Source: Clostridium gasigenes | Lineage (GTDB): Bacteria > Bacillota > Clostridia > Clostridiales > Clostridiaceae | Length of the DNA stretch: 63,966 nt | Direction of reading: 5' to 3' | Assembly: GCF_900104115.1 (NCBI RefSeq) | Contig: NZ_FNJM01000018.1 | Span: 1-63,966, forward strand | Part shown: piece by piece, positions 44,470-52,709 of the stretch | How the letters are laid out: each line of letters opens with the position of its first letter | Position numbering within the stretch: the first letter of the stretch is position 1 | Program-made: the position numbers and the translations under genes | Notes under the pieces: generated by a model | Told to the model about the DNA's origin: nothing | What the model saw: the letters and a program-made list of their open reading frames with translations, nothing else | The model's database searches: none

Positions 44470-45816
44470 ATGAATTTAGTAGATAAAGATTTAAAGTATA
44501 TTTGGCATCCTGCTTCTCAAATGAAGGATTATGAAGATCTTAAACCTATTGTTATTGAAAAGGGTGAAGGGCTATATATTTATGATATAGATGGAAATAG
44601 ATATTTAGATGCAATTAGTTCTTGGTGGTGTAACTTATTTGGTCATTCAAATAAAAGAATTAATAGTGCAATTATGAATCAAATAAATAAAATAGAACAT
44701 GTTATATTTGCAAATTTCTCTAATATACCAGCTATAGAATTAAGTGAACGGTTAGTAAGAATAACACCAGACAGATTAGAAAAAGTATTTTTTGCTGATA
44801 ATGGATCATCAGCAGTTGAAGTTGCTTTGAAAATGAGCTTTCATTATCATCAACAAATAGGAAAAGAAAAAAAGAAGAGGTTTGTAGGCCTTAGTGATGC
44901 TTATCATGGAGAAACTTTAGGAGCATTATCTGTTGGTGATTTAGATAGGTATAGTAAGGTATATAAACCTTTGATGATAGATACGTTAAGGGTGGAAGGC
45001 CCAGATTGTTATAGATGTCCATATAAAAAACATAGAGATGAGTGTAATTCAGAGTGTTTTGAACATATGGATAAAACTTTAAGAGAAAATCATGAGGATA
45101 TATCAGCAGTTATTATAGAACCCATTATACAAGGGGCAGCAGGTATGAAAATTTATTCCCCAATATATTTAAAAAAATTAAGAGTGTTATGTGATAAATA
45201 TGATATTAATATTATTGCAGATGAGATTGCTGTAGGGTATGGGAGAACGGGTAAGATGTTTGCTTGTGAACATGCCGGAATAAGCCCTGATATTATGTGC
45301 TTATCAAAAGGGTTAACAGCAGGCTATTTACCTATGTCTGTAGTTATGACATCTAATAAATTATATAATGCTTTTTATGGCGATTATAATGATGGTAAGG
45401 CCTTTTTACATTCACATACTTATTCAGGGAATGCATTAGGCTGTGCAGTTGCGCTTGAAGTTCTTAAAATGTTTGAAGAGGATAATGTTATTGAAATGAT
45501 AAATAAAAAAGCATTATTACTAAATAAGATAGTAAAAGAGGAACTCTCAGATAATCCTTGGATTGGAGAAATAAGAAGTATAGGGTTAATAAATGCTATA
45601 GAGCTTGTTAAAGATAAGAAAAATAAAGATCCTTTCCCTCATGAAGAGAGAATTGGTTATGAAATATATAAAATAGGACTTAAAAAAGGTATAGTGCTAA
45701 GACCAATAGGAAATGTTCTTTATTTTAATCCTCCTTATATAATTGAAGAGGATGAAATGAGAGAAATGGTTAGATTATGTAAAGAAAGTATTAAAGAAAA
45801 AATTAACCACTCCTAG
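44470..45816 (+). CDS. bioA: Adenosylmethionine-8-amino-7-oxononanoate aminotransferase
   Basis: A 448-residue class III PLP enzyme making 7,8-diaminopelargonate (DAPA) from [65 protein letters not shown], and the Schiff-base lysine in [16 protein letters not shown] (about 281) are typical. The last codons and TAG stop are part of a terminator hairpin. No bioF (KAPA synthase) or bioC/bioH lies in the operon, so this set runs only from KAPA to biotin. Confidence 0.95.
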   Translation: MNLVDKDLKYIWHPASQMKDYEDLKPIVIEKGEGLYIYDIDGNRYLDAISSWWCNLFGHSNKRINSAIMNQINKIEHVIFANFSNIPAIELSERLVRITPDRLEKVFFADNGSSAVEVALKMSFHYHQQIGKEKKKRFVGLSDAYHGETLGALSVGDLDRYSKVYKPLMIDTLRVEGPDCYRCPYKKHRDECNSECFEHMDKTLRENHEDISAVIIEPIIQGAAGMKIYSPIYLKKLRVLCDKYDINIIADEIAVGYGRTGKMFACEHAGISPDIMCLSKGLTAGYLPMSVVMTSNKLYNAFYGDYNDGKAFLHSHTYSGNALGCAVALEVLKMFEEDNVIEMINKKALLLNKIVKEELSDNPWIGEIRSIGLINAIELVKDKKNKDPFPHEERIGYEIYKIGLKKGIVLRPIGNVLYFNPPYIIEEDEMREMVRLCKESIKEKINHS

Positions 45817-45830
45817 GAGTGGTTAATTTT
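45799..45830. terminator. Shared bidirectional terminator made of the ends of bioA and its convergent neighbour
   Basis: AATTAACCACTCCT and AGGAGTGGTTAATT touch at a CCTAGG centre (14-bp perfect arms), extended by AA/TT and flanked by AAAGAAA and TTTCTTT. The left arm is bioA's final sense codons and its TAG stop; the right arm holds the TAA stop of the convergent gene at 45823-45825. The two genes end only six bases apart. Confidence 0.9.
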
Positions 45831-46515
45831 CTTTGAAGGTTACTTTAACAGATAGTTTACTGCCTGTAATTTGATTAAGGAGTTTTTCTAAAGCTAAGGT
45901 TGTATTTGAAACAGCTTTATCATAAATTTCAGGATCTTCCATTTTCTTTTCGAAACTTTTAGAAACCTCTCTTTCAATTACACCATGTTCTTCAGCAGTT
46001 AAAATAACATCTCCAAATCTAAAAAAGCCATTATTAACTTCTTCATAAATTGTTTTATCCTCATCTAAATCTACACTAAAAACTTTAGGATATTCAAGAA
46101 CTAATTCAACTTCGTCTTTAAGTGAATTTACTTTAATATCATTATCTGAAATATTGGATAAATCTACTGCATAGGAACAGTTAGCAAAAAACTTGATTTT
46201 TTTAAATTTCTTAAATACAGTAAAGTTACCCCAACTTTCATCTATAATAATGCTTTCGGAGAATTCTATTTCTAGTGGAATTATTTTATTAGCGCTTTTA
46301 ATTTCATTAATTAAACTTTCCTCAGAAACAAATTTAACACTCTTTTTATCATTATCAGTTAATTTCCATTGCTTTGGAGGAGTTTTTGGTGAAAGAAAAA
46401 TTTTGTAACCTAAAAAAACTCCAATGAGGATAAATATAAAAGCTAAAGTTAAAGAAAGTTTAAAATGAGTTTTATGATTGGATTTTCTACTTTTAAAAAA
46501 TTTAAAAATAAAAAT
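45823..46515 (-). CDS. DUF4230-like membrane-anchored protein, likely starting at ATT
   Basis: The minus-strand frame is open for about 230 codons but has no ATG, GTG or TTG near its start. A strong GAGGAGGG (about 46522-46529) lies seven bases from ATT 46515, which I take as the start (ATT codons at 46521 and 46509 are alternatives). The protein has a basic N terminus, one membrane segment (about 22-40; LTLAFIFILIGVFLGYKIFL), then an outer domain with ESIIIDESWGNFTVFKK, KFFANCSYAVDLSNISDNDI, YPKVFSVDLDEDK and a C-terminal amphipathic helix pair. This pattern resembles DUF4230; the family assignment is from memory. Confidence 0.7.
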   Translation of the reverse strand: MFIFKFFKSRKSNHKTHFKLSLTLAFIFILIGVFLGYKIFLSPKTPPKQWKLTDNDKKSVKFVSEESLINEIKSANKIIPLEIEFSESIIIDESWGNFTVFKKFKKIKFFANCSYAVDLSNISDNDIKVNSLKDEVELVLEYPKVFSVDLDEDKTIYEEVNNGFFRFGDVILTAEEHGVIEREVSKSFEKKMEDPEIYDKAVSNTTLALEKLLNQITGSKLSVKVTFKEN

Positions 46516-46550
46516 AAAAATCCCTCCTCATATAATAATCATTAGGTCTT

Positions 46551-46624
46551 TGAGAAAATAACAAATCAAGGCGTAAAATATACTAACATATTTACTTGTT
46601 ATTTTTAAAAGTATGGCTTAAACA
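46551..46624. repeat. Dispersed hairpin repeat copy
   Basis: AGGTCTTTGAGAAAATAACA then AATCAAGG is followed 30 bases on by ATTTACTTGTTATTTTTAAA, so AAAATAACAA and TTGTTATTTT pair. Related to the elements at 28606, 30285, 30857 and 46731. Confidence 0.45.
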
Positions 46625-46730
46625 ACATAATTAAGTGTATGATTAGCGTATTTAATTTAGAATTAAGATTTTTTAATTTCAGTTGTGCAAAGACTATATT
46701 TATCTGTATAATAGTATTAAAGAAGACTTT

Positions 46731-46790
46731 AGGCACTTTGAAAAAAATAATAGACAAATATGATAGTTTATTATTTTTTTGAAAGCGCCT
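46731..46790. repeat. 25-bp hairpin repeat upstream of the GNAT gene
   Basis: The left arm begins AGGCACTTTGAAAAAAATAA (46731-46755) and pairs at 22 of 25 positions with the right arm ending TTTGAAAGCGCCT (46766-46790), loop AAATATGATA. The ends AGGCAC / GCGCCT are the same as in the dispersed repeats near bofA. It lies 30 bases upstream of the GNAT start and might reduce its expression. Confidence 0.6.
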
Positions 46791-46819
46791 CAAAAAGAAT
46801 ATCCTTAGGAGAAAGTGTT

Positions 46820-47749
46820 ATGAGTGCTAAGAAAGAAATTCATATAGATTTAGTTAGAGGAACGCTAAGCGATTATATGATAAAAGATAAGAGTAATATA
46901 ATAATAGGAAGATTTACGATTATGGATTTAGACAAAGAAAATAAAAAATGTAATGTAAAGTTTAAATTCTATAGGGATAACGATTATGAGTTATTAATTG
47001 AAACTTTAAAAACTATTTTAAGGGCTATTTTTAAAGATGCTAACATATATAAAGCTAATTTTATAATAAATGAAAAAGCTAATTTAAAAGCTTTCTTAGA
47101 TTATGGATTTACTTTAGAGGGGATTTTATCTGAAAATCTTTTTATAAATGGAGTATTTTTAGCTGAATTAAGCTTTGGGATAAATAGAAGTGAGTACACT
47201 CAGCCAATTAGAAATTCTTTTGTGAATATAGTTGGAACAAACCTAGAAATTAGAAATTTCACACCAGATGATGCAGAAGAGCTTTTACAGTATTATATTA
47301 GAAATAAGGAACATCTTAGACTTTATGAGCCAGCAAGGGATAACAGTTTTTATACTTATGAAGTTCAAAAGGATATATTACTAGAAAGTTACAAGCAATT
47401 ACTTAATGGTAGTAGTTTTGATTTTGGAATATATAAAAATAATAAATTAATAGGTAAGGCAAAAATATCTAATATTGTATATGGTGTGTTTAAAAGCGGA
47501 ATTCTAGGATATTCTATAGATAAGAAGGAACAAGGAAAGGGTCATATGACGGAAGCTGTTAACCTTTTACTTAAGTATTCTAAAGAAGAATTAGAGTTAC
47601 ATAGAATTGAAGCTTCGGCTTTAGTAGATAATAATAAATCAAAAAATGTGCTTTTGAAATGTAGTTTTAAGGAAATAGGAATAAATGAACAGTATTTATT
47701 TATAAATGGAAGTTGGAAAGATCATATTACTTTTTATAAAATATTATAA
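46820..47749 (+). CDS. Tandem GNAT acetyltransferase
   Basis: A 309-residue protein starting ATG 46820 behind TAGGAGAAAG. Residues about 1-125 form a degenerate N-terminal acetyltransferase-like half (IIIGRFTIMDLDKENKKCNVKFKF, FLDYGFTLEGILSENLFING) without a clear acetyl-CoA loop. Residues about 135-309 are a RimJ/RimL-type domain, with the CoA pyrophosphate loop KKEQGKGHMTEAV (about 238-250) and NNKSKNVLLKCSFKEIG. The target is unknown; in this type one half commonly holds the substrate. Confidence 0.85.
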   Translation: MSAKKEIHIDLVRGTLSDYMIKDKSNIIIGRFTIMDLDKENKKCNVKFKFYRDNDYELLIETLKTILRAIFKDANIYKANFIINEKANLKAFLDYGFTLEGILSENLFINGVFLAELSFGINRSEYTQPIRNSFVNIVGTNLEIRNFTPDDAEELLQYYIRNKEHLRLYEPARDNSFYTYEVQKDILLESYKQLLNGSSFDFGIYKNNKLIGKAKISNIVYGVFKSGILGYSIDKKEQGKGHMTEAVNLLLKYSKEELELHRIEASALVDNNKSKNVLLKCSFKEIGINEQYLFINGSWKDHITFYKIL

Positions 47750-47810
47750 AAAGTTTGAAAAATGAATCTGAAACATATAGATTAATAAGATGTACTGATG
47801 AGGTGTAATT

Positions 47811-48668
47811 ATGGGTATTATTTTAAAAAATAAGGTAGTGGTAGTTAAGGTATTTAATAATAACATTATACTTGTTAGAGATAAGGGAATAGAGAAAGTG
47901 TTGTTTGCAAAAGGCTTAGGCTTTGGGAAAAAGTTTGGAGAAACCCTGAATCCAGGATTAATGGTAGAAAAACTATTTAAAATAGAAAATGAAGATAATC
48001 AAAGGAATATGAATGAAGTTATAAGTAGAGTTGATCCTGAGTTTTTTGCTTTATGCCAAGAAGCTATAGTTGATATTTCTGAAGAGTTAGGAGAAAAATT
48101 AAATGAAAGTATACATATTGGATTAGTAGATCATTTATCCTTTGCAATTACAAGAATAGAAAGTAATGAAGAAATTGAAAATCCATTTTTAGTTGAAATT
48201 CAAACTTTGTATAAAAAAGAGTTTAATTTGGCAGTTAAGCTAGCAAAAAAAATAGGTGATGCTATAAATGTTAAAATCCCAAATGGAGAAGCTGGGTTTA
48301 TAGCCCTACATATACATTCTGCTAGAAATAATGGTAATCTGTCTAATACTATTAAATATAGTTCTCTAAGTAATACAATTGTGAAACATGTTGAAAAAAG
48401 ATTAGATATTAAAATAGATAGAGAGTCTTTGGATTATGCAAGGTTTTTAATTCATATAAGGTTTGCGGTAGAAAGAATATTATTAGATAATCATATAAAG
48501 AATGATTTAATGGGTGTAATAAAAAAACGATATAAAGTATCCTATAAGATTGCAGAAGAAGCTTCGATAATTTTGGAAAAAGGTCTAGATAAAAAAGTAA
48601 CAAAAGATGAAATTGCTTATTTAGCAATGCATATAGAACGGTTTAAGTCATCTATAGAGAAGGCGTAG
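47811..48668 (+). CDS. BglG/LicT/GlcT-type transcription antiterminator with two PRDs
   Basis: A 285-residue RNA-binding regulator. Residues 1-60 are the CAT RNA-binding domain (VVVVKVFNNNIILVRDKGIEKVLFAKGLGFGKK), followed by PRD1 (about 65-170; conserved His in VDHLSF and FIALHIHSARN) and PRD2 (about 172-285; His in LIHIRFAVERI and LAMHIERF). The PTS phosphorylates these histidines and so controls dimerisation and RNA binding. The two RAT/terminator leaders at 49.4 and 49.6 kb, serving the divergent PTS genes nearby, are the obvious targets. Confidence 0.92.
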   Translation: MGIILKNKVVVVKVFNNNIILVRDKGIEKVLFAKGLGFGKKFGETLNPGLMVEKLFKIENEDNQRNMNEVISRVDPEFFALCQEAIVDISEELGEKLNESIHIGLVDHLSFAITRIESNEEIENPFLVEIQTLYKKEFNLAVKLAKKIGDAINVKIPNGEAGFIALHIHSARNNGNLSNTIKYSSLSNTIVKHVEKRLDIKIDRESLDYARFLIHIRFAVERILLDNHIKNDLMGVIKKRYKVSYKIAEEASIILEKGLDKKVTKDEIAYLAMHIERFKSSIEKA

Positions 48669-48674
48669 AAAAAC

Positions 48675-48707
48675 AAAAAAGTAGCTAAATTAATAGCTAC
48701 TTTTTTT
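48675..48707. terminator. Bidirectional terminator between the antiterminator gene and the EIIA gene
   Basis: AAAAAAGTAGCTA, loop AATTAA, TAGCTACTTTTTT is a perfect stem with A tract on one side and T tract on the other. It ends both the antiterminator transcript and the convergent EIIA transcript. Confidence 0.9.
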
Positions 48708-48731
48708 GAAATAATATTTCAAAATTATATA

Positions 48732-49235
48732 TTAAACTTCAAAGTTAATAACTGTAGTTTTTCCGGCAATAACATTTCCAGTTTCTACAGCTGATATTGA
48801 TTTAGTAATATCAACATTTGTGATTAATACTGGTGTTATAAGAGATAAACCCTTACTAATAATAAAATCTCTATCGATTTTTATTATTGGTGTACCAGCC
48901 TTAACTTGAGTGCCTTGCTCAGCAAGTTGTTCAAAACCTTCACCGTTTAATGAAACAGTATCAATACCAATATGTATTAATAATTCTATTCCGTTAGCTA
49001 AAGTCATTGCAAAAGCATGCTTTGTTTTGAAAACTAAAGTTAACTCTCCATCAGCAGGTGCAACAAAGGTATCTCCTTCAGCTAATATAGCAAGTCCGTC
49101 GCCAGCCATTTTCTCAGCGAAAACTTGATCTGGGACCTCTGATAAAGGCATTGCTTTACCTGATACTGGGGCTACAAATGTAAGTGTGTCTTGAGCTGAA
49201 TTAGGTTTAAACATATTTTTGATAAAATCAAACAT
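48732..49235 (-). CDS. PTS glucose-type EIIA component
   Basis: A 167-residue soluble phosphocarrier of the EIIA-Glc (Crr) class. GDGLAILAEGDTFVAPADGELTLVF (about 46-70) precedes the His-containing blocks KHAFAMTLANGIELLIHIGIDT (about 73-94), with the active histidine in LLIHIGIDT and the second histidine in KHAF. It passes phosphate from HPr to the EIIB domain of NagE-type partners. It is transcribed away from the divergent EIIBC gene, behind its own RAT leader, so both parts of the sugar transport system answer to the same antiterminator. Confidence 0.93.
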   Translation of the reverse strand: MFDFIKNMFKPNSAQDTLTFVAPVSGKAMPLSEVPDQVFAEKMAGDGLAILAEGDTFVAPADGELTLVFKTKHAFAMTLANGIELLIHIGIDTVSLNGEGFEQLAEQGTQVKAGTPIIKIDRDFIISKGLSLITPVLITNVDITKSISAVETGNVIAGKTTVINFEV

Positions 49236-49370
49236 AATACTTCCTGAAAATTCAGGAATTCACATCCTTTCTTTATGTATTTTATTAGTATTACTAATAT
49301 TGCATATAAATATTAGTATAAAAATTTATATGTAATACAATATATTCGGAAAATTCTGAATAAAATTTAA

Positions 49371-49405
49371 AAAAGCATAAGTTAACTTAAAAAAGCAACT
49401 TATGC
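49371..49405 (-). terminator. RAT-controlled terminator in the EIIA leader
   Basis: On the minus strand GCATAAGTT and AACTTATGC form a stem with about 14 loop bases followed by TTTT. Its 5' arm overlaps the 3' end of the RAT site (49397-49426), so binding of the antiterminator and forming the terminator exclude each other. Confidence 0.85.
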
Positions 49406-49426
49406 CTGATTTAACAGTAACACGTC
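49397..49426 (-). promoter_or_regulatory. RAT antiterminator site of the EIIA transcript
   Basis: The 30-base minus-strand sequence reads GACGTGTTACTG, TTAAAT, CAGGCATAAGTT. Inner CTG/CAG and outer GAC/GTT pair, leaving the asymmetric internal loops GTGTTA and GCATAA that BglG-type CAT domains recognise (LicT consensus has ...TGTTACTG...CAGGCA...). Confidence 0.85.
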
Positions 49427-49432
49427 TATTCA

Positions 49433-49462
49433 ATTATATATATATTTGATTATTGTTGTCAA
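49433..49462 (-). promoter_or_regulatory. Promoter of the EIIA transcript
   Basis: Minus strand: TTGACA (49457-49462), 18 bases, TATAAT (49433-49438). Both boxes match the sigma-A consensus exactly. The RAT begins a few bases downstream of the start. Confidence 0.75.
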
Positions 49463-49537
49463 CAGAATATAAAGAAATAATTCAAATATTAAACCTAAAA
49501 AAATACATAAAATACATAAATTACTTTAAAAAAACTA

Positions 49538-49566
49538 TTGAAAACAATATCATAACATGATATACT
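49538..49566 (+). promoter_or_regulatory. Promoter of the EIIBC transcript
   Basis: TTGAAA (49538-49543), 17 bases, TATACT (49561-49566). The RAT at 49599 starts about 30 bases downstream. It diverges from the EIIA promoter, the -35 boxes being about 75 bases apart. Confidence 0.65.
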
Positions 49567-49598
49567 GAATTCAATAAATTAAATATGCGTAAATTTTA

Positions 49599-49628
49599 GG
49601 CGTGTTATCAATAAGTTGAGCAAGAGCC
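49599..49628 (+). promoter_or_regulatory. RAT antiterminator site of the EIIBC transcript
   Basis: The 30-base sequence reads GGCGTGTTATCAA, TAAG, TTGAGCAAGAGCC. Outer GGC/GCC and inner TCAA/TTGA pair, leaving internal loops GTGTTA and GCAAGA, the same GTGTTA loop as in the minus-strand RAT. Its last bases are the first arm of the following terminator. Confidence 0.87.
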
Positions 49629-49662
49629 GAAAGGGATTATTATATCCTTTTCGGCTCTTTTT
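49622..49662 (+). terminator. RAT-controlled terminator in the EIIBC leader
   Basis: AAGAGCCGAAAGGGAT, small loop, ATCCTTTTCGGCTCTT followed by TTTT: a stem of about 15 pairs. AGAGCC of its first arm is shared with the RAT, so the two structures are mutually exclusive. Confidence 0.9.
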
Positions 49663-49751
49663 TGTGTTCAATATTCGTAATTATATTTAGTATGTAGCCT
49701 TAAATTTACTATGTAAGTTAATTTATAAATAAAAATTAGGAGGAATTAATT

Positions 49752-51164
49752 ATGGGAAAAGCAATTTTAGGTTATTTACAAAGAATCGGTAAATCGTTAA
49801 TGCTTCCAATAGCAGCGTTACCGGTAGCGGGTCTTATGTTAAGACTTGGACAAGGAGATCTTTTAAATATTGCATGGCTTGCAGCAGCTGGTGGAGCTTT
49901 ATTTGATAATTTGCCATTAATATTTGCAATTGGAGTAGCAGTTGGTTTATCGGATGATGATAATGGAGCAGCAGCATTAGCAGGAGCAATTGGATATTTA
50001 GTATTAACTAAAGTTAGTAGCTCTATATGGGAAGCAAGATTTGGGGTAGACGTTGCTAAAACATTAAAGTTTGATACTTTAGGTGGTATAATTACAGGTA
50101 TAGTTGCAGGTCATACCTACAACAAGTTTAAAAATGTTAAATTACCAGAAATATTAGGTTTCTTTGGAGGCAGAAGATTAGTGCCTATTATGACATCATT
50201 CTTTATGATTATATTAGCGGGCATATTTGGATATATATGGCAACCGATTCAAGAGGCTATAACATCATTTGGTATGTGGATGGTTGGACTTGGAGCAGTA
50301 GGGTCAGGATTATTTGGTTTCTTTAATAGATTATTAATTCCAATGGGATTACATCATGTATTAAATTCAATATTCTGGTTTACAATTGGAGATTTCGGTG
50401 GGAAAAGTGGAGATTTGAACAGATTTTTCGTAGGAGATCCAACAGCTGGAATTTATATGGGTGGATTTTTCCCTGTAATGATGTTTGGTATGGCATCTGT
50501 TGCTTTAGCAATAGTTGTATGTGCTAAAAAAGAAAAGAGAACTGCTACCATAGGGCTATTAAGTTCATTAGCACTTACAGCATTCTTAACAGGTATTACA
50601 GAACCAATAGAATTCTTATTCATATTCTTATCACCATTATTATTAATAGCACATGCGTTAATTACAGGTTTATCAATGTTCATAACAACATCACTAGGTG
50701 TTTTACATGGATTCACATTCTCGGCAGGTGCACTTGATTATGTAATGAACTTTGGTATTGCTACAAAGCCAATATTAATAATTCCAATTGGATTAGCAAT
50801 TGGAGCATTGTACTTTGTAGTATTCGTATTCTTAATTAAGAGATTTGACATTCCGACACCAGGAAGAGAAAATGATGATGATGAGTTTATGGAAAATGTG
50901 GTTGTAACTGGCGACATGGCAGAACTTGCAAAATCATATATAGAATACTTAGGCGGAAAAGATAATATAGTTTCAGTTGACAACTGTATAACTAGATTAA
51001 GATTAGAAGTAAAAGATAATACAATAGTAAAGGATGCTAAATTAAGGGCATTAGGCGCAAGAGGCGTAGTTAGACCAAGTAAGAAGAATGTTCAAATTAT
51101 AGTAGGAACAAATGTACAATTTCTTGCAGATGCAATAAAGAGTGAATTGAAAAGAGGTAGATAA
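49752..51164 (+). CDS. nagE: PTS EIICB, N-acetylglucosamine-specific (NagE type)
   Basis: A 470-residue membrane protein: EIIC domain (about 1-370) and EIIB domain (about 390-470). KAILGYLQRIGKSLMLPIAALPVAG starts the EIIC; GLHHVLNSIFWFTIGDF (about 199-215) is the substrate-region motif of N-acetylglucosamine transporters, and GITEPIEFLFIF holds the conserved Glu. The EIIB phosphocysteine lies in VDNCITRLRLEV (about residue 413). EIIA is supplied by the separate divergent gene. GGAGGAATTAATT precedes ATG. Glucose as second substrate cannot be excluded. Confidence 0.88.
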   Translation: MGKAILGYLQRIGKSLMLPIAALPVAGLMLRLGQGDLLNIAWLAAAGGALFDNLPLIFAIGVAVGLSDDDNGAAALAGAIGYLVLTKVSSSIWEARFGVDVAKTLKFDTLGGIITGIVAGHTYNKFKNVKLPEILGFFGGRRLVPIMTSFFMIILAGIFGYIWQPIQEAITSFGMWMVGLGAVGSGLFGFFNRLLIPMGLHHVLNSIFWFTIGDFGGKSGDLNRFFVGDPTAGIYMGGFFPVMMFGMASVALAIVVCAKKEKRTATIGLLSSLALTAFLTGITEPIEFLFIFLSPLLLIAHALITGLSMFITTSLGVLHGFTFSAGALDYVMNFGIATKPILIIPIGLAIGALYFVVFVFLIKRFDIPTPGRENDDDEFMENVVVTGDMAELAKSYIEYLGGKDNIVSVDNCITRLRLEVKDNTIVKDAKLRALGARGVVRPSKKNVQIIVGTNVQFLADAIKSELKRGR

Positions 51165-51207
51165 TATTATTTCAAAATAAATAATAAAATTTTTACTATA
51201 TAATATT

Positions 51208-51264
51208 AAAAAGAGGTTATCTAGAAATGATTTTTAAATCATTAAAGGAGATAACCTCTTTTTC
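51208..51264 (+). terminator. Terminator after the EIIBC gene
   Basis: AAAAAGAGGTTATCT and AGATAACCTCTTTTT pair over 15 bases, enclosing a smaller hairpin AATGATTT/AAATCATT. A clear intrinsic terminator. Confidence 0.88.
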
Positions 51265-51490
51265 TATATATAATTAATGTATAGATACAATATGTTTTAA
51301 TTAGCAATTGCAGGACTTAAGTTAGTATCACCTAATTAATTCATAGTATGTTACAATATTCTTATAGTATTAATCAAACCAAAAGGCAGTAATACATTCC
51401 GAGTATGAGGGGTTAAGTTTCCGGTACAGGACAGCTATGCATCAAATATTTCAGAATATTAAAAATAAATGAATTTGGAGGAATGAAATC
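51265..51490 (+). promoter_or_regulatory. Leader of the XdhC-like gene, no gene seen
   Basis: About 225 bases. TACAAT at about 51354-51359 is a possible -10. The stretch 51399-51440 (with GAGGGGTTAAG, TTTCCGGTACAGGACAGC) is richer in G than its surroundings and may be a structured leader, but it does not match a riboswitch consensus that I know. Confidence 0.25.
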
Positions 51491-52573
51491 ATGTATGTAG
51501 ATACCTATAAAAATTTATTAAAAGAAGTGGGTTCGGGAAATAATGCCGTTATAATTACAATGTTGGATAACAAAAGTTGTAAAAATAAACCATCTCAGAA
51601 TAAAACACTTTTTACTGAGGAAAGTCTGAATTCATACAATCGCGTATCCGATTTAGATGAAGTACTTTACCAAAAGGCGAAATATGCTATAGAAACTGGA
51701 ATTCTTCAGTTTTTTAAAATTAGTGAAAATGAAGCTTATTTAATTGAACCATATTTTCCTGAACCACGTTTAATAATTTTAGGTGGTGGACATATAGCTA
51801 AGCCCTTAGCTGAATTTGCTTCAAAAGTAGGTTTTTCAGTTACAGTTATCGATGACAGACCCTCATTTGCTAATAGTAAAAGATTTGCTACTGCTAAAGA
51901 AGTAATTTGTGAGAGTTTCCATAACTGTTTCGACTTAATTAGTTTAAATAAATGTGACTACGTTGTTATTGTAACTCGAGGTCATCGACATGATATGGAT
52001 TGTCTTAGACAGGTTTTAAAACATAATACTGCATATGTTGGAATGATCGGTTCAAAACGGAGAGTTAAAAGCGTCATGGAGCAAATGGTAAGTGAAGGCT
52101 ATCCTGAAGAAAAGTTAAACAAAGTCAATGCCCCAATAGGGCTTGAAATAGGTGCCCTTACACCTGAAGAGATAGCAATTTCCATTATATCTCAGGTCAT
52201 AAGTTATAGACGACTTGGTGATATAAGCAATGTTATTACTAGACCTAAGAAAACTAATTGGCCAGAATTTGACCCTGAAGTATTAATGGAATTGTGCAAA
52301 GAAGAAGATTCACCAAAAGCAATCATTACAATCATTTCTACGAAAGGTTCAGTTCCAAGAAATGCAGGAGCTAAAATGATTGTATGGGCATATGGTAAGA
52401 TTTTAGGGAGTATTGGGGGCGGGTGTAGCGAAGGAGAGATAATTAATACCGCGCGGAATTTACTGGGAAAAGGTGGATATCAAATTCAAAGTATAGATAT
52501 GACAGGTACTATAGCTGAAGATGAAGGTATGGTATGCGGAGGAATCATGGATGTAATAATAGAGTCTTTTTAA
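51491..52573 (+). CDS. XdhC/CoxI family protein
   Basis: A 360-residue protein. After an N-terminal helical part the XdhC Rossmann domain shows PRLIILGGGHIAKPLAEFA (about 92-110), VVIVTRGHRHDMDCL (about 157-171) and GMIGSKRRV, and the C-terminal XdhC_CoxI part has ISTKGSVPRNAGAKMIV (about 280-296), GSIGGGCSEGEI and GMVCGGIMDVII. XdhC proteins bind the molybdenum cofactor, help sulphurate it and insert it in molybdenum hydroxylases. No such hydroxylase gene lies in the window, so this is an orphan accessory protein or serves a hydroxylase encoded elsewhere. The domain order is the reverse of XdhC proteins with the CoxI part first. Confidence 0.85.
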   Translation: MYVDTYKNLLKEVGSGNNAVIITMLDNKSCKNKPSQNKTLFTEESLNSYNRVSDLDEVLYQKAKYAIETGILQFFKISENEAYLIEPYFPEPRLIILGGGHIAKPLAEFASKVGFSVTVIDDRPSFANSKRFATAKEVICESFHNCFDLISLNKCDYVVIVTRGHRHDMDCLRQVLKHNTAYVGMIGSKRRVKSVMEQMVSEGYPEEKLNKVNAPIGLEIGALTPEEIAISIISQVISYRRLGDISNVITRPKKTNWPEFDPEVLMELCKEEDSPKAIITIISTKGSVPRNAGAKMIVWAYGKILGSIGGGCSEGEIINTARNLLGKGGYQIQSIDMTGTIAEDEGMVCGGIMDVIIESF

Positions 52574-52668
52574 ATTTCACTAACGCATAGGAGATGTTAC
52601 ATCCTATTAGACAACTGAAATTAATAAAATAAATATACTTAGTAATATCTCAAGTTTACAATTTAAAT

Positions 52669-52703
52669 AAGCTATAAGTCTTAACATATAAGGCTTATAG
52701 CTT
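52669..52703. terminator. Bidirectional terminator between the XdhC and C_GCAxxG genes
   Basis: AAGCTATAAGTCTTA and TAAGGCTTATAGCTT form a 15-bp stem with one wobble pair and a five-base loop. T-rich sequence follows on the minus strand and TTATTATTTT on the plus strand. Confidence 0.7.
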
Positions 52704-52709
52704 GTCTTA

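Noticed and set aside
46193..46408. Plus-strand open frame of 71 residues
   Set aside because: It is antisense to the ATT-start DUF4230-like gene, whose reading frame, SD and membrane segment are far more gene-like.
51399..51440. Possible riboswitch before the XdhC-like gene
   Set aside because: No pairing pattern or conserved sequence fits Moco, tungsten, c-di-GMP or purine classes; kept only as a note on the leader.
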